A stretch of 64,000 nucleotides of DNA from Streptomyces rimosus (GTDB taxonomy: Bacteria; Actinomycetota; Actinomycetes; Streptomycetales; Streptomycetaceae), in assembly GCF_008704655.1 (NCBI RefSeq), contig NZ_CP023688.1, positions 7,632,501 through 7,696,500 on the forward strand, in the 5' to 3' direction. The notes below the pieces were generated by a model, which saw only the letters and a list, made by a program, of their open reading frames with translations, was not told where the DNA came from and did no database searches. Both the position numbers and the translations under genes were made by a program. Positions 1-10,011 of the stretch are shown one piece after another (the first letter of the stretch is position 1; the number at the start of each line of letters is the position of its first letter).

Positions 1-445
1 CTACGCCCCCAACATCAACTCCTACAAGCGCTTCCGGCCCGGCTCCTTCGCCCCCACCGCCGTCGCCTGGGGCCCGGACAACCGCACCTGCGCGCTGCGC
101 GTCATCGGCCACGGCCCCGGCCACCGCCTGGAGAACCGGCTGCCCGGCGGCGACGTGAATCCGTACCTCGCGGTGGCCGCCATGGTCGCGGCGGGCCTGT
201 ACGGCATAGAGCACGAGCTGGAACTCCCCGAGGCGTGTACCGGCAACGCCTACACCGGCGACGCCGAGCACGTGCCCACCACGCTGCGCGAGGCCGCCGC
301 GCTCTGGGAGGCCAGCCCGATCGCCCGCGAGGCATTCGGCGACGCGGTCGTCGAGCACTACCTCCACATGGCCCGCGTCGAACAGGACGCGTACGACGCC
401 GCCGTCACGGACTGGGAGCGCTTCCGCTCCTTCGAGCGCATGTAA
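1..445 (+). CDS. Glutamine synthetase-like enzyme, C-terminal part (partial)
   Basis: The reading frame enters from the left edge and ends at TAA 443-445, giving about 147 C-terminal residues of a class I glutamine synthetase fold. Visible family signatures are NSYKRFRPGSFAP, the AVAWGPDNRT segment and NRLPGGDVNPYLAVA, which carry ammonium/phosphate-side and glutamate-binding residues in true GlnA. The downstream aldehyde dehydrogenase and SDR suggest a gamma-glutamyl-polyamine or gamma-glutamyl-ethanolamide synthetase (the GlnA3/GlnA4 type of Streptomyces) rather than the assimilatory enzyme. That assignment is inferred from context and from memory of S. coelicolor gene order, because the N-terminal half is outside the window. 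Confidence 0.85.
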   Translation, partial: YAPNINSYKRFRPGSFAPTAVAWGPDNRTCALRVIGHGPGHRLENRLPGGDVNPYLAVAAMVAAGLYGIEHELELPEACTGNAYTGDAEHVPTTLREAAALWEASPIAREAFGDAVVEHYLHMARVEQDAYDAAVTDWERFRSFERM

Positions 446-458
446 GGAAGACCGCCAC

Positions 459-1826
459 GTGTTGCAAGAGCTGCGCATCATCAACCCGGCGACCGAGGAG
501 CAGGTAGCCGTCGTCCCCGTCACCACCCCCGCCGAGGTGGACGAGGCGGTCCGGCGGGCCGCTGCCGCACAGCAGAAGTGGGCCGCGCTGCCGCCCGGCG
601 ACCGTGCCCGCCTGCTGCGGCGGTTCGCCGAGGTCGTACGGGACAACGTCCCCGCGCTCGCCCGGCTCGAACTGACGGAGGCCGGGCACCCCCTGGGCAA
701 CGCCGAGTGGGAGGCGAACAACGTCGTCGACCTGCTGCACTACGCCGCCGGGGGAGTGGAGCGGCTGACCGGCCGGCAGATCCCCGTCGCCGGCGGGCTC
801 GACATCACCGTCCAGGAACCGCTGGGCGTCGTCGCCGTCATCGCGCCGTGGAACTTCCCGATGCCGATCGCCGCCTGGGGCACCGCCCCGGCCCTGGCGG
901 CCGGGAACGCCGTCCTCCTCAAGCCCGCCGAGACCACCCCGCTCACCGCGCTCCGGCTCGCCGAGTACGCGCTGGAAGCGGGCCTGCCCGAGAACCTGTT
1001 CCAGGTGCTGCCGGGCGAAGGCGCCGTCACCGGCAACGCCCTGGTCGAACACCCCGGCGTCGCCAAGGTCGTCTTCACCGGCTCCACCGCCACCGGCCGG
1101 CACATCGCCGCCCGGTGCGCCGCACAGACCAAACGGCTCACCCTCGAACTCGGCGGCAAGAGCCCCAACATCGTCTTCGCCGACGCCGACATCGAGCGGG
1201 CCGCGGCCGCGGCCCCCGGCTCCTTCCTCGACAACACCGGCCAGGACTGCTGCGCCCGCAGCCGCATCCTCGTCCAGCGCTCGGTCCACGACCGCTTCAT
1301 GGAGCTGCTGGAGCCCGCCGTGCGGTCCTTCGTCGCGGGCGACCCGGCCGACCCCGCCACGCAGATGGGCCCGCTGATCTCCGCCGCCCAGCGCGAGCGC
1401 GTACGGTCCTACGTCCCCGAGGACGCGCCCGCCGCCATCCGCGGCGAGGCCCCCAAGGGCAAGGGCTTCTGGTACCCGGCCACCGTCCTGGAGGGCCGCC
1501 CGGACGACCGTACCGCCGTCGAGGAGATCTTCGGACCGGTCGCCGTCGTGATCCCCTTCGACGACGAGGCCGACGCGATCCGCCTCGCCAACGCCACCGA
1601 CTACGGCCTGTCCGGCTCCATCTGGACCCGCGACGTGGGCCGCGCCCTGCGCGTGTCGGGCGCGGTCGCCGCCGGGAACCTCTCCGTCAACTCCCACAGC
1701 AGCGTCCGCTACTGGACCCCGTTCGGCGGCTACAAGCAGTCCGGCCTCGGCCGCGAACTGGGCCCGGACGCGCTCGCCGCCTTCACCGAGACCAAGAACA
1801 TCTTCATCAGCACCGAGGAGAGCTAA
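459..1826 (+). CDS. NAD(P)-dependent aldehyde dehydrogenase
   Basis: This 455-residue protein has the full ALDH fold length. Visible motifs are the NAD-binding APWNFPMPIA and KPAETTPL segments, the general base Glu230 in LELGGKSPN, the nucleophile in GQDCC (Cys264/Cys265), and the C-terminal PFGGYKQSGLGRE. It oxidises an aldehyde to the acid in the cytosol. Beside a GlnA3/4-like ligase it could act on gamma-glutamyl-amino-aldehydes or succinic semialdehyde. The GTG start at 459 is chosen because AAGGAAG at 444-450 precedes it and it lies 13 bp after the upstream stop, which indicates one operon. Substrate is inferred only. Confidence 0.9.
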   Translation: MLQELRIINPATEEQVAVVPVTTPAEVDEAVRRAAAAQQKWAALPPGDRARLLRRFAEVVRDNVPALARLELTEAGHPLGNAEWEANNVVDLLHYAAGGVERLTGRQIPVAGGLDITVQEPLGVVAVIAPWNFPMPIAAWGTAPALAAGNAVLLKPAETTPLTALRLAEYALEAGLPENLFQVLPGEGAVTGNALVEHPGVAKVVFTGSTATGRHIAARCAAQTKRLTLELGGKSPNIVFADADIERAAAAAPGSFLDNTGQDCCARSRILVQRSVHDRFMELLEPAVRSFVAGDPADPATQMGPLISAAQRERVRSYVPEDAPAAIRGEAPKGKGFWYPATVLEGRPDDRTAVEEIFGPVAVVIPFDDEADAIRLANATDYGLSGSIWTRDVGRALRVSGAVAAGNLSVNSHSSVRYWTPFGGYKQSGLGRELGPDALAAFTETKNIFISTEES

Positions 1827-2612
1827 GTGACCGACCAGACCCCCGTGTGCCGTCGCCTCGTCGGCCGCACCGCCGTCATCACCGGCGCCGGCAGCGGCAT
1901 CGGCCTGGCCACCGCCCGCCGCCTGGCCTCCGAGGGCGCCAACGTCGTGTGCGCCGACATCGACGAGAAGGCGGGCAAGGCCGCCGCCGAAGACGTCGGC
2001 GGCACCTTCGTCCAGGTGGACGTGACCGACTCCGACCAGGTCGAGGCGCTGTTCAAGGCCGCGTACGACACCTACGGCTCGGTGGACGTGGCGTTCAACA
2101 ACGCCGGCATCTCGCCCGCCGACGACGACTCGATCCTCACCACCGGGCTGGACGCCTGGAAGCGCGTCCAGGAGGTCAACCTCACCTCCGTCTACCTGTG
2201 CTGCAAGCACGCGCTGCCCTACATGCAGCGCCAGGGCAAGGGCTCCATCATCAACACCGCGTCCTTCGTGGCCGTGATGGGCGCCGCCACCTCGCAGATC
2301 AGCTACACCGCCTCCAAGGGCGGCGTGCTGTCGATGTCCCGCGAGCTGGGCGTGCAGTTCGCCCGCGAGGGCATCCGGGTGAACGCGCTGTGTCCGGGGC
2401 CGGTGAACACCCCGCTCCTGAAGGAGCTGTTCGCCAAGGACCCGGAGCGCGCGGCGCGCCGCCTGGTGCACGTGCCCGTCGGCCGGTTCGCCGAGCCCGA
2501 GGAGATCGCCGCCGCGGTCGCCTTCCTCGCCAGCGACGACTCCTCCTTCGTCAACGCCGCGGAGTTCCTGGTGGACGGCGGTATCGCAGGGGCGTACGTC
2601 ACACCCGTGTAG
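1827..2612 (+). CDS. Short-chain dehydrogenase/reductase (3-oxoacyl reductase type)
   Basis: This 261-residue classical SDR starts at GTG immediately after the TAA of the aldehyde dehydrogenase, with GAGGAG at 1815-1820 inside that gene, so the two are translationally coupled. The cofactor motif TGAGSGIG is at residues 19-26, followed by an NNAG motif, a Ser in NTASF, and the catalytic Tyr160-x3-Lys164 pair in SYTASK. It would reduce or oxidise an alcohol/carbonyl substrate of the same amine-related pathway. An Asp at the end of beta-strand 2 (CADID) suggests NAD rather than NADP preference. Confidence 0.9.
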   Translation: MTDQTPVCRRLVGRTAVITGAGSGIGLATARRLASEGANVVCADIDEKAGKAAAEDVGGTFVQVDVTDSDQVEALFKAAYDTYGSVDVAFNNAGISPADDDSILTTGLDAWKRVQEVNLTSVYLCCKHALPYMQRQGKGSIINTASFVAVMGAATSQISYTASKGGVLSMSRELGVQFAREGIRVNALCPGPVNTPLLKELFAKDPERAARRLVHVPVGRFAEPEEIAAAVAFLASDDSSFVNAAEFLVDGGIAGAYVTPV

Positions 2613-2653
2613 GCCACAGCCTTCCGCACGGATACAGTCCGAAGATCACCAAC

Positions 2654-2681
2654 GGGACCGGTGCCCCGGCGCGCCGGTCCC
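2654..2681 (+). terminator. Probable intrinsic terminator after the SDR gene
   Basis: GGGACCGG (2654-2661) pairs with CCGGTCCC (2674-2681) across a GC-rich loop that can pair further. It lies 42 bp after the SDR stop and before the start region of the phosphatase gene. There is no T-run, as is usual in Streptomyces. Confidence 0.55.
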
Positions 2682-2740
2682 GCAGGTCCACTGCCCGCAG
2701 CAACGTCAAAGCCGACGTCCGCCCCTACCACCGGAGAACC

Positions 2741-4042
<1,302 letters not shown>

Positions 4043-4071
4043 TGCGCCCGAGGGCCGTGCCTTCTTATCAG

Positions 4072-5289
4072 CTACAGGAAGGTGCGGCCCTCGCCGCGGT
4101 ACGTCGGTACCGTCGCCACCACCCGGTCGCCCTCGACCAGGTGCAGTGCCGCGAACCGTTCGCACAGCTCACCGGCCTTCGCGTGCCGGAACCACACCTT
4201 GTCGCCGAGCCGCAGGCCGTCGGCGGCGGGCCCCAGCAGCGGGGTCTGCACCTCTCCCGCCTCCTCCTGCGGGTCGTACCGCAGTCCCTCCGGCAGATAC
4301 GGCACCGGCGAACGGTCCCGGCCCGCGACCCCGGACGCCGGATAGCCGCCGCCCAGCACGGTCACGACACCCTTCCCCGGCCGCCGCACCACCGGTTGGG
4401 CGAACAGCGCCGCCGGACGGCCCGTGAAAGAGCGGTAGTTGTCGAACAGCCGCGGTACGTACAGCCCCGACCCGGCCGCGATCTCGGTCACCGCTGCCTC
4501 CGCCGCCGTGTGCTGCACGCTGCCCGTGCCACCGCCGTTGACGAATTCCAGGTCCGGCGCCTCGGCCCGCACCGCGCGTACGACCTCCCAGCGCCGCCGC
4601 GCCAGGTCCCGGCGCGCCGCCGCCTGCATCGCCTGTACGGCACGGGAGCGCAGCGGATGCCCGGCGACCGCGTCGCCCACCCCCGCCACATGGCCCTCGT
4701 ACGCCATCAGCCCGGCCACCCGGAAACCCGGACGGCGCGTCACCGCGCGGGCCAGCGCGGCCACCTGGTCCGGCCGGTTCATCGGCGACCGGCGCGCGCC
4801 GATCCGCACCCGTCCGCCCAGCGGCCGGTACGCGGTGTCCCACTCCAGGCACACCCGGATCTCCTCGCCGCCCCCGGCAGGGCGAGCGGCGTCGACCAGA
4901 TCCAGCTGCGCCACGTCGTCGACCATCACCGTCACCGCAGCCGCCAGCTTCGGATCGGCGGCCAGTTCCGCGAAGCCCTCCCGGTCCGCCGACGGATACG
5001 CCAGCAGCACGTCCTCGATCCCGGACCGCGCCAGCCACAGCGACTCGGCCAGGGTGTAGCTCATGACGCCCGTGAAACCGTCCCGGGCCAGCGCCCGTTC
5101 CAGCAGGGCCCGGCAGCGTACCGACTTGCTCGCCACCCGCAGCGGCTTGCCCTGCGCGCGCCGTACCAGATCCGCGGCGTTGGCGTCGAAGGCGTCGAGG
5201 TCCACGAGCGCCAGCGGCGCGTCGAGATGCGCGGTGGCCCGGTCGTAACGGGCCCGGTCGGCAGCCGTGTCGCACGGATACGGGGACAT
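4072..5289 (-). CDS. PLP-dependent amino acid deaminase / D-threonine aldolase-like enzyme
   Basis: This 405-residue protein has an alanine-racemase-type N-terminal barrel with the predicted PLP lysine at Lys55 (RVASKSVRC). The C-terminal D-serine-dehydratase-like domain contains WFRHAKAGELCE, in which His and Cys are the metal ligands of this family. Family members deaminate or cleave D-3-hydroxy amino acids. The exact substrate is not visible. The gene converges on the secreted phosphatase with a 29 bp gap and is divergent from the membrane protein at 5.5 kb. The ATG at 5289 is chosen because the open frame upstream of it has no matching family sequence. Confidence 0.85.
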   Translation of the reverse strand: MSPYPCDTAADRARYDRATAHLDAPLALVDLDAFDANAADLVRRAQGKPLRVASKSVRCRALLERALARDGFTGVMSYTLAESLWLARSGIEDVLLAYPSADREGFAELAADPKLAAAVTVMVDDVAQLDLVDAARPAGGGEEIRVCLEWDTAYRPLGGRVRIGARRSPMNRPDQVAALARAVTRRPGFRVAGLMAYEGHVAGVGDAVAGHPLRSRAVQAMQAAARRDLARRRWEVVRAVRAEAPDLEFVNGGGTGSVQHTAAEAAVTEIAAGSGLYVPRLFDNYRSFTGRPAALFAQPVVRRPGKGVVTVLGGGYPASGVAGRDRSPVPYLPEGLRYDPQEEAGEVQTPLLGPAADGLRLGDKVWFRHAKAGELCERFAALHLVEGDRVVATVPTYRGEGRTFL

Positions 5290-5377
5290 GGCCGCAGCCT
5301 GCCAGAAGGTCCTACGGGTGGGTAGGGGGTAGGAACGCGACAGACCGGACGCCGGACGCCGGGGGAGAGCGGACGAG

Positions 5378-5408
5378 TTGGAGCACCGGCGGCGGCAGCC
5401 CGTAGAGT
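5378..5408 (+). promoter_or_regulatory. Candidate promoter for the membrane protein/mycosin operon
   Basis: TTGGAG (5378-5383) and TAGAGT (5403-5408) are separated by 19 bp and resemble a housekeeping Streptomyces promoter. Transcription starting near 5415 would exclude the in-frame GTG at 5407 as start codon. Confidence 0.35.
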
Positions 5409-5514
5409 GAGCGGACGCCGCAACCAGCAGGTCAGCGGTGTGATGTCCGGATACGAACCACCCTGCCCCGATTGCCGGCCGGGCGCGGGACCAGGGGCGC
5501 GAGGGGGAGCGCGG

Positions 5515-6846
5515 GTGAGCACCGAAGCCGATTTCGCCGACGCGCATCGCCTTCCCCGCACCCTGCCCCCGCAGGCACCGGCACCGCCCGCCGAGGACCC
5601 GCAGACGGCCGTGCTGCGCCCCGTCCCGCCGGAACGCCCCGCGAAGCCGGCCCCCGGCCCGATGCCGACCGCGGCGCCGACCGGATCTGCCGCGGCGCCG
5701 ACCGGACCCGCCGTGGCCGCGGCGCCGACCGGCCCGGCCGCGGCAGCAGGCGGCCCATCCCCGGAAAACATCCCGCCCCGCCCCACCCACGCCCCCGCGA
5801 CGCCGCCCGCGAACAACCCGTCCGTCCTGCCCCAGACCGCGACGGACCGTCCCGCGGCGGACCGTCCCGCGACGGACCGTTCCGCCGCGCCCCGCGACAC
5901 CGCCGCCTTCCACCTCGCCAACAGCGGAGCACTCTGGAACGGCGACCCGAAGCGCCCCGGCACCGCGCGTACGGCAGACGAGGCCGCCCCCGACGACCTG
6001 CCGCCCCCGACCGGCCGCCCCCTCACCGGCCCGCTCGTGCCGCCGCCTCCCGCCACCCCGCCGTACACGCCCCCGGCCCCGGCCGCGCACCACTCCGTGC
6101 GGCGCACCGCGCTGGCCGCCGCCGGACTGGTGCTCGGCGTCGGCCTCGTCGCGGGCGCCGCCGCAGGCAGCTGGCTCGCCGGCGACGCCGACGGCAGCCC
6201 CGCCGCCGAGGCGGTCTTCGCGCACGGCCGCGAGACCTGGCACAGCGCCCCCGTCGACACGCTCTTCCCGCCCACCCTGAACGGCCTGGGCACCGGCCCC
6301 GGTGGCGCGGACCGCACCTGGATCCGCATCGCCGTCGCGCCCGACAGCGGCTGTGCGGGCGCCTTCGACCCGCTGCTGACCAAGGCGCTCGCCCCGGTGG
6401 GCTGCAACCGCCTGGTGCGCGCCACCTACGTCGACGCCACCCGCACCAGCGTCATCACCGTCGGCGCCGTCTCCACCAAGGCCGACCGCACCGGCATGCA
6501 GGACCTGCGCCGCCGCTTCGCCAAGGAGCACCTGGACACCCGTACGGACCTGATGCCCCGCCCGTACGCCGCCAAGGGCACCCCCGCCGCCGGCTTCGGG
6601 CCCGCCCAGCGCGCCAGCTGGAGCATCCGCGTCCTCGACGACCTGCCCGTCGTCGTCTACGGCGTCTCCGGCTTCGCCGACGGCCGTAAGGTCGACGACC
6701 CGCAGCCCGCCGCCGAAGCCACCCGTACCGGCGCCACCACCGCCCCCGCCGAAGCCGGGCTCGGCCACGACGCGAAAGCCGTCACCGACCGCATCGAGCA
6801 GACCTTCCGCAAGCAGGCCGCCAAGGGAACCACGGAGCCGCAATGA
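5515..6846 (+). CDS. Proline/alanine-rich single-pass membrane protein coupled to mycosin
   Basis: The protein has about 200 Pro/Ala/Thr-rich, probably disordered, cytoplasmic residues that include short tandem repeats (AAPTG units, then xDRPA units). One transmembrane helix follows (ALAAAGLVLGVGLVAGAAAG). The extracytoplasmic part of roughly 230 residues contains cysteines and ends in KGTTEPQ. Its stop overlaps the start of the mycosin gene (ATGA at 6843-6846), so the two are made together, and it may anchor or regulate the protease. GTG 5515 has a strong GGGGGAG upstream. ATG 5443 is an in-frame alternative that would add an N-terminal CPDC motif. No known family was recognised. Confidence 0.65.
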   Translation: MSTEADFADAHRLPRTLPPQAPAPPAEDPQTAVLRPVPPERPAKPAPGPMPTAAPTGSAAAPTGPAVAAAPTGPAAAAGGPSPENIPPRPTHAPATPPANNPSVLPQTATDRPAADRPATDRSAAPRDTAAFHLANSGALWNGDPKRPGTARTADEAAPDDLPPPTGRPLTGPLVPPPPATPPYTPPAPAAHHSVRRTALAAAGLVLGVGLVAGAAAGSWLAGDADGSPAAEAVFAHGRETWHSAPVDTLFPPTLNGLGTGPGGADRTWIRIAVAPDSGCAGAFDPLLTKALAPVGCNRLVRATYVDATRTSVITVGAVSTKADRTGMQDLRRRFAKEHLDTRTDLMPRPYAAKGTPAAGFGPAQRASWSIRVLDDLPVVVYGVSGFADGRKVDDPQPAAEATRTGATTAPAEAGLGHDAKAVTDRIEQTFRKQAAKGTTEPQ

Positions 6847-8003
6847 CCAGGAGGCCCCTGCTGCGCGCCGCCGGCGTCGCGCTGTCCGCCGCCGCGCTGA
6901 CCGTCCTGCCCGCGCTGCCCGCCCACGCCGACGGCATACGGGCCCAGGAATGGGCGCTCAAGGCCATGAACACACAGGACGCCTGGGAGACCACCAAGGG
7001 CGAGGGCATCACCGTCGCCGTCCTGGACACCGGCGTGGACGCGAGCCACCCCGACCTCCAGGGCCAGGTACTGCCCGACAACGACCTGGTCGGCTTCGGC
7101 GCGAGCCCCGGCGACAAGGCGTGGGCCGAGCACGGCACCGCGATGTCCGGCATCATCGCCGGCCACGGCCACGGCGCCGACCGGGCCGACGGCGTGGTCG
7201 GTGTGGCACCCGAGGCGAAGATCCTGCCGGTCCGGGTGATCCTCGAAGACAGCGACCCGGAGCGCAAACGCGCCCGCGCCGAACGCGCGGGCGCCCTCGC
7301 CGACGGCATACGCTGGGCCGCCGACCACGGCGCCGACGTGATCAACCTGTCCCTCGGCGACGACAGCAGCTCCGCGCACCCCGAGCCCCGCGAGGACGCC
7401 GCCATCCAGTACGCGCTGGGCAAGGGCGTCCCCGTCATCGCCTCGGCCGGCAACGGCGGCAAGGACGGCGACCACGTCTCCTACCCCGCCGCCTACCCCG
7501 GCGTGATCGCCGTGACCGCCGTCGACCAGTGGGGCTCCCGCGCCAACTTCTCCACCCGCCGCTGGTACGCCACGGTCTGCGCGCCCGGCGTCGGCGTAGT
7601 CATCGCCAACCCGGACCGCAAGTACTACGAGGGCTGGGGCACCAGTGCCGCGTCCGCCTTCGTCTCCGGCGCGGTGGCCCTGATCCGCGCCGCCCACCCC
7701 GACCTGAGCCCCGCCCAGATCAAACAGCTCCTCACCGACACCGCCCAGGACGCCCCCGAAGGTGGCCGCAACGACGAACTGGGCGCAGGCATGGTCGACC
7801 CGGCCGCCGCGATAAAAGAGGGCAACGCCCTCAAGCCAACCCCCCAGAAGCCCGCCCCCGCCGCCCACACAAGCCACTACTTCGGCCCCGGCCCAGCCGC
7901 CGAACAGCCCAGCGCCGACCCCACATGGCTCCCGTGGACGGCAACGATCGCAGGCATGGCCCTGATCACGGCATCAGCAATCTTCTGGCGCAAGCGCACC
8001 TGA
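6843..8003 (+). CDS. Mycosin-like subtilisin family serine protease (type VII secretion-associated)
   Basis: The 386-residue protease has a signal peptide cleaved near AHADG, an S8 domain with catalytic Asp62 (AVLDTGVD), His97 (EHGTAM) and Ser268 (GTSAAS), and an oxyanion Asn in ASAGNGG. A C-terminal transmembrane helix (TIAGMALITASAIFW) ends in RKRT. This arrangement is that of mycosins, which sit on the outer face of the membrane and serve ESX/type VII secretion. No EccC, EccB or WXG100 gene is present in the window, so this is an orphan copy whose only partner here is the overlapping membrane protein. Confidence 0.88.
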   Translation: MTRRPLLRAAGVALSAAALTVLPALPAHADGIRAQEWALKAMNTQDAWETTKGEGITVAVLDTGVDASHPDLQGQVLPDNDLVGFGASPGDKAWAEHGTAMSGIIAGHGHGADRADGVVGVAPEAKILPVRVILEDSDPERKRARAERAGALADGIRWAADHGADVINLSLGDDSSSAHPEPREDAAIQYALGKGVPVIASAGNGGKDGDHVSYPAAYPGVIAVTAVDQWGSRANFSTRRWYATVCAPGVGVVIANPDRKYYEGWGTSAASAFVSGAVALIRAAHPDLSPAQIKQLLTDTAQDAPEGGRNDELGAGMVDPAAAIKEGNALKPTPQKPAPAAHTSHYFGPGPAAEQPSADPTWLPWTATIAGMALITASAIFWRKRT

Positions 8004-8112
8004 CCAGTACCCGAGCCCATACACGATCCGCACCCGCCCCCGCCCAAACGCCGCCGCACCAAGCCACCCACTACCCCCACCACCCCCTCCCTCAACCACC
8101 CTTCCCACGGAA

Positions 8113-8152
8113 GGGGGCGGGCCGGAGCGGCCTGCCGCGCAGGCCCGCCCCC
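8113..8152 (+). terminator. Strong hairpin terminator after the mycosin gene
   Basis: GGGGGCGGGCC (8113-8123) pairs perfectly with GGCCCGCCCCC (8142-8152). The loop contains a second small stem, GCGGC/GCCGC. It lies 110 bp after the mycosin stop and just ahead of the 42 bp repeats. Confidence 0.7.
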
Positions 8153-8182
8153 GAACCTTGACAGCCCCGCGCAGCGGCCACA

Positions 8183-8363
8183 GCCCGCCGCAGGCGCGTA
8201 CGGTGGGGCAGCCGAAACCGAAACCGACGAGCCGGACAACCGCGCCCAGGGGGCGCAGCGCGGCCACAGCCCGCCGCAGGCGCGAACGGCGGGGCAGCCG
8301 AAACCGAACCGCCACCGACAAGCCCGCCGCAGGCGCGTACAGCGGGGCGGCCGAAACCGAACC
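8183..8363. repeat. Three copies of a ~42 bp dispersed intergenic repeat
   Basis: Copies lie at about 8183-8224, 8269-8310 and 8322-8363. Each starts GCCCGCCGCAGGCGCG, runs through a G-rich ACGGnGGGGC core and ends in GCCGAAACCGAA. Copies A and B are also preceded by the same GCAGCG..GGCCACA flank. Spacing is irregular (86 and 53 bp), so this is not a simple tandem array but a local cluster of an intergenic repeat unit. Confidence 0.75.
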
Positions 8364-8412
8364 GACCGGCCCAAACCCCGGGCCCAAAGGGCCCACCGCT
8401 AGGCTCGGCAAC

Positions 8413-9147
8413 GTGCTCAAAAACATCCCCACCTCCGACTTCTCCGAAGACGACGGCTCCGCCGACCCGGAACTGGCCGCCGCACTGGCGGATCACGCGG
8501 CCGCACCCACGGAGGCGACCGAGACCCGGCTCCTCCCGCTGCTGAGCCGGGCCCGGCTCCTCGTCCCGGTCGTGGCCGTGCTCGGCGAGGTGGAGACCGG
8601 CCCGGACGGCCTCAAGCGGGAGAAGACGAGCGACATGGCGGTGCCGACGCTCCAGGCCCCGGACGGCCGCCGCGCCCTGCCGGCCTTCACGTCGATGGAG
8701 ACGCTGCACCGCTGGCGCCCGGACGCCCGCCCGGTGGCGGTTCCGATGCGGCAGGCGCTGCTCGCCGCCGCGCACGAGAAGGCGGACACGGTCGTCATCG
8801 ACCTGGCGGGCCCGGCGACGTACCAGCTCACCGGGGCCGCGCTGCGCGCGCTCGCGGAGGGCCGGGAGAGCACCGACCCGCTCGCCGACCCGGCCGTCAC
8901 CGACGCGCTGCGCGCTCTGCTGGACGCCGAGCCGGACGTCCTGGTGGCCCGTCTGGACCCCTCGGCGGAGGCCGACGGGACCCTCTCCCTCGGGCTCGCC
9001 CCGGACGCCACGCCCGCCACCGTCGCCCAGCGCCTGGCCCCCGCGCTGGCCGCGGACGAGACCCTGCGCTCCCGGCTCATCCGGGGCCTCGACCTGGCCC
9101 TGCTGCCGCCGGGCACGGACACCGCGGGGGCGTTCTTCACCCGCTGA
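8413..9147 (+). CDS. SseB-family protein
   Basis: The 244-residue soluble protein has two SseB-like halves. The N-terminal half contains the typical LLVPVVAVLGE strand, the K-x-SDMAVPTL segment and ALPAFTSMETLHRW. The C-terminal half (VLVARLDP to LDLALLPPG) resembles the SseB C-terminal extension. In enteric bacteria SseB modulates rhodanese and fimbrial functions, but in actinobacteria the role is unknown. GTG 8413 is selected because the family normally begins with NIPxxxFxxDDGxADP, which follows directly. The frame stays open upstream only through repeat DNA. Confidence 0.8.
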   Translation: MLKNIPTSDFSEDDGSADPELAAALADHAAAPTEATETRLLPLLSRARLLVPVVAVLGEVETGPDGLKREKTSDMAVPTLQAPDGRRALPAFTSMETLHRWRPDARPVAVPMRQALLAAAHEKADTVVIDLAGPATYQLTGAALRALAEGRESTDPLADPAVTDALRALLDAEPDVLVARLDPSAEADGTLSLGLAPDATPATVAQRLAPALAADETLRSRLIRGLDLALLPPGTDTAGAFFTR

Positions 9148-9279
9148 CCTCCCGCCCCGGGCCCCGGCCTCCGACCACCGGCGCACCGCCTTGCACCGGC
9201 GCACCGCCTTCAACAGGCGGATCTCCTCCCCCCGCCGCACAATGCGAAGGAAAGCGCAAGATCCGGGCGAGGAGGCCCC

Positions 9280-10008
9280 ATGGAGACGACAACGGAGACC
9301 CGCACGGTCGTATCCGAGTTCCTCGGCACGCTGCTCCTGGTGTTCTTCGCCGTCGGCTCCGCGGTGCTGGCCGGCGAGTACATCGGAACGTTCGGCATCG
9401 CCCTGGCATTCGGCTTCACCCTGCTGGCCCTGGCGTACGCGATCGGCCCGATCTCGGGCAGCCACGTCAACCCGGCGGTGACGCTCGGCATGCTGCTGGC
9501 GCACCGCATCACGCCCCGTACGGCGATCGAGTACTGGATCGCCCAGCTGCTGGGCGGCATCGTCGGCGCGGCGCTGCTGTTCCTGGTCGCCAAGCAGGTG
9601 CCGGGCCTGAAGACCGACGAGGCATTCGGGTCCAACGGCTGGGGCGACCGTTCGGCGGTGCACATCAATCTCGGCGGCGCCTTCGTGGCCGAGATCGTGC
9701 TGACGTTCCTGCTGGTGTTCGTGGTGCTCGCGGTCACCCACCGGGTGGCGGTGGTCGGCTTCGACGGTCTGCCGATCGGCCTGGCGCTGGCGACCGTGCA
9801 CCTCATCGGCATTCCGCTCACCGGTACGTCGGTGAACCCGGCCCGCAGCATCGGCCCGGCCCTGTTCGCGGGCGGCGGCGCGCTGTCGCAGCTGTGGCTG
9901 TTCATCGTGGCGCCGCTGATCGGCGGCGCGCTGGCCGCGGTGGTGCACCAGGTCACCCACCCGCCGAACGAGCCCAAGCTGGTCGCGGACGAACGCTCCG
10001 CGACGTAA
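9280..10008 (+). CDS. aqpZ: Aquaporin Z-type water channel (MIP family)
   Basis: The 242-residue membrane protein has six hydrophobic segments and both half-helix motifs, Asn-Pro-Ala at 64-66 (SHVNPAVT) and 186-188 (SVNPARS). Selectivity-filter residues read as Phe44, His174, Thr183 and Arg189, the pattern of water-selective AqpZ rather than glycerol facilitators. ATG 9280 is preceded by GAGGAGGC. It forms a single-gene unit and is followed by a 19 bp tandem array and a hairpin terminator. Function as a water channel is well supported by the filter residues. Confidence 0.92.
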   Translation: METTTETRTVVSEFLGTLLLVFFAVGSAVLAGEYIGTFGIALAFGFTLLALAYAIGPISGSHVNPAVTLGMLLAHRITPRTAIEYWIAQLLGGIVGAALLFLVAKQVPGLKTDEAFGSNGWGDRSAVHINLGGAFVAEIVLTFLLVFVVLAVTHRVAVVGFDGLPIGLALATVHLIGIPLTGTSVNPARSIGPALFAGGGALSQLWLFIVAPLIGGALAAVVHQVTHPPNEPKLVADERSAT

Positions 10009-10011
10009 CGG

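Larger units (their letters stand above)
8004..8412. other. Gene-free repeat-rich interval
   Basis: This 409 bp interval contains no convincing gene. It holds a long GC hairpin (8113-8152) and three copies of a roughly 42 bp repeat (8183-8363). Open frames in both directions merely translate the repeat and have no family resemblance. Confidence 0.7.

Noticed and set aside
405..2471. 688-codon minus-strand frame opposite the ALDH and SDR genes
   Set aside because: It is an antisense shadow with no domain, and the plus-strand enzymes are unambiguous.
578..2740. Upstream extension of the HAD phosphatase frame through the dehydrogenase genes
   Set aside because: Arg/Pro-rich shadow sequence typical of out-of-frame GC-rich DNA. 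The signal peptide begins at 2741.
5401..5442. GTG 5407 as start of the mycosin partner
   Set aside because: It overlaps the likely -10 box TAGAGT and has no ribosome-binding site.
7974..8432. Minus-strand open frames across the 42 bp repeats
   Set aside because: They only translate the repeat (LRRAVA, CGGLWP units), have no start context and no family resemblance.
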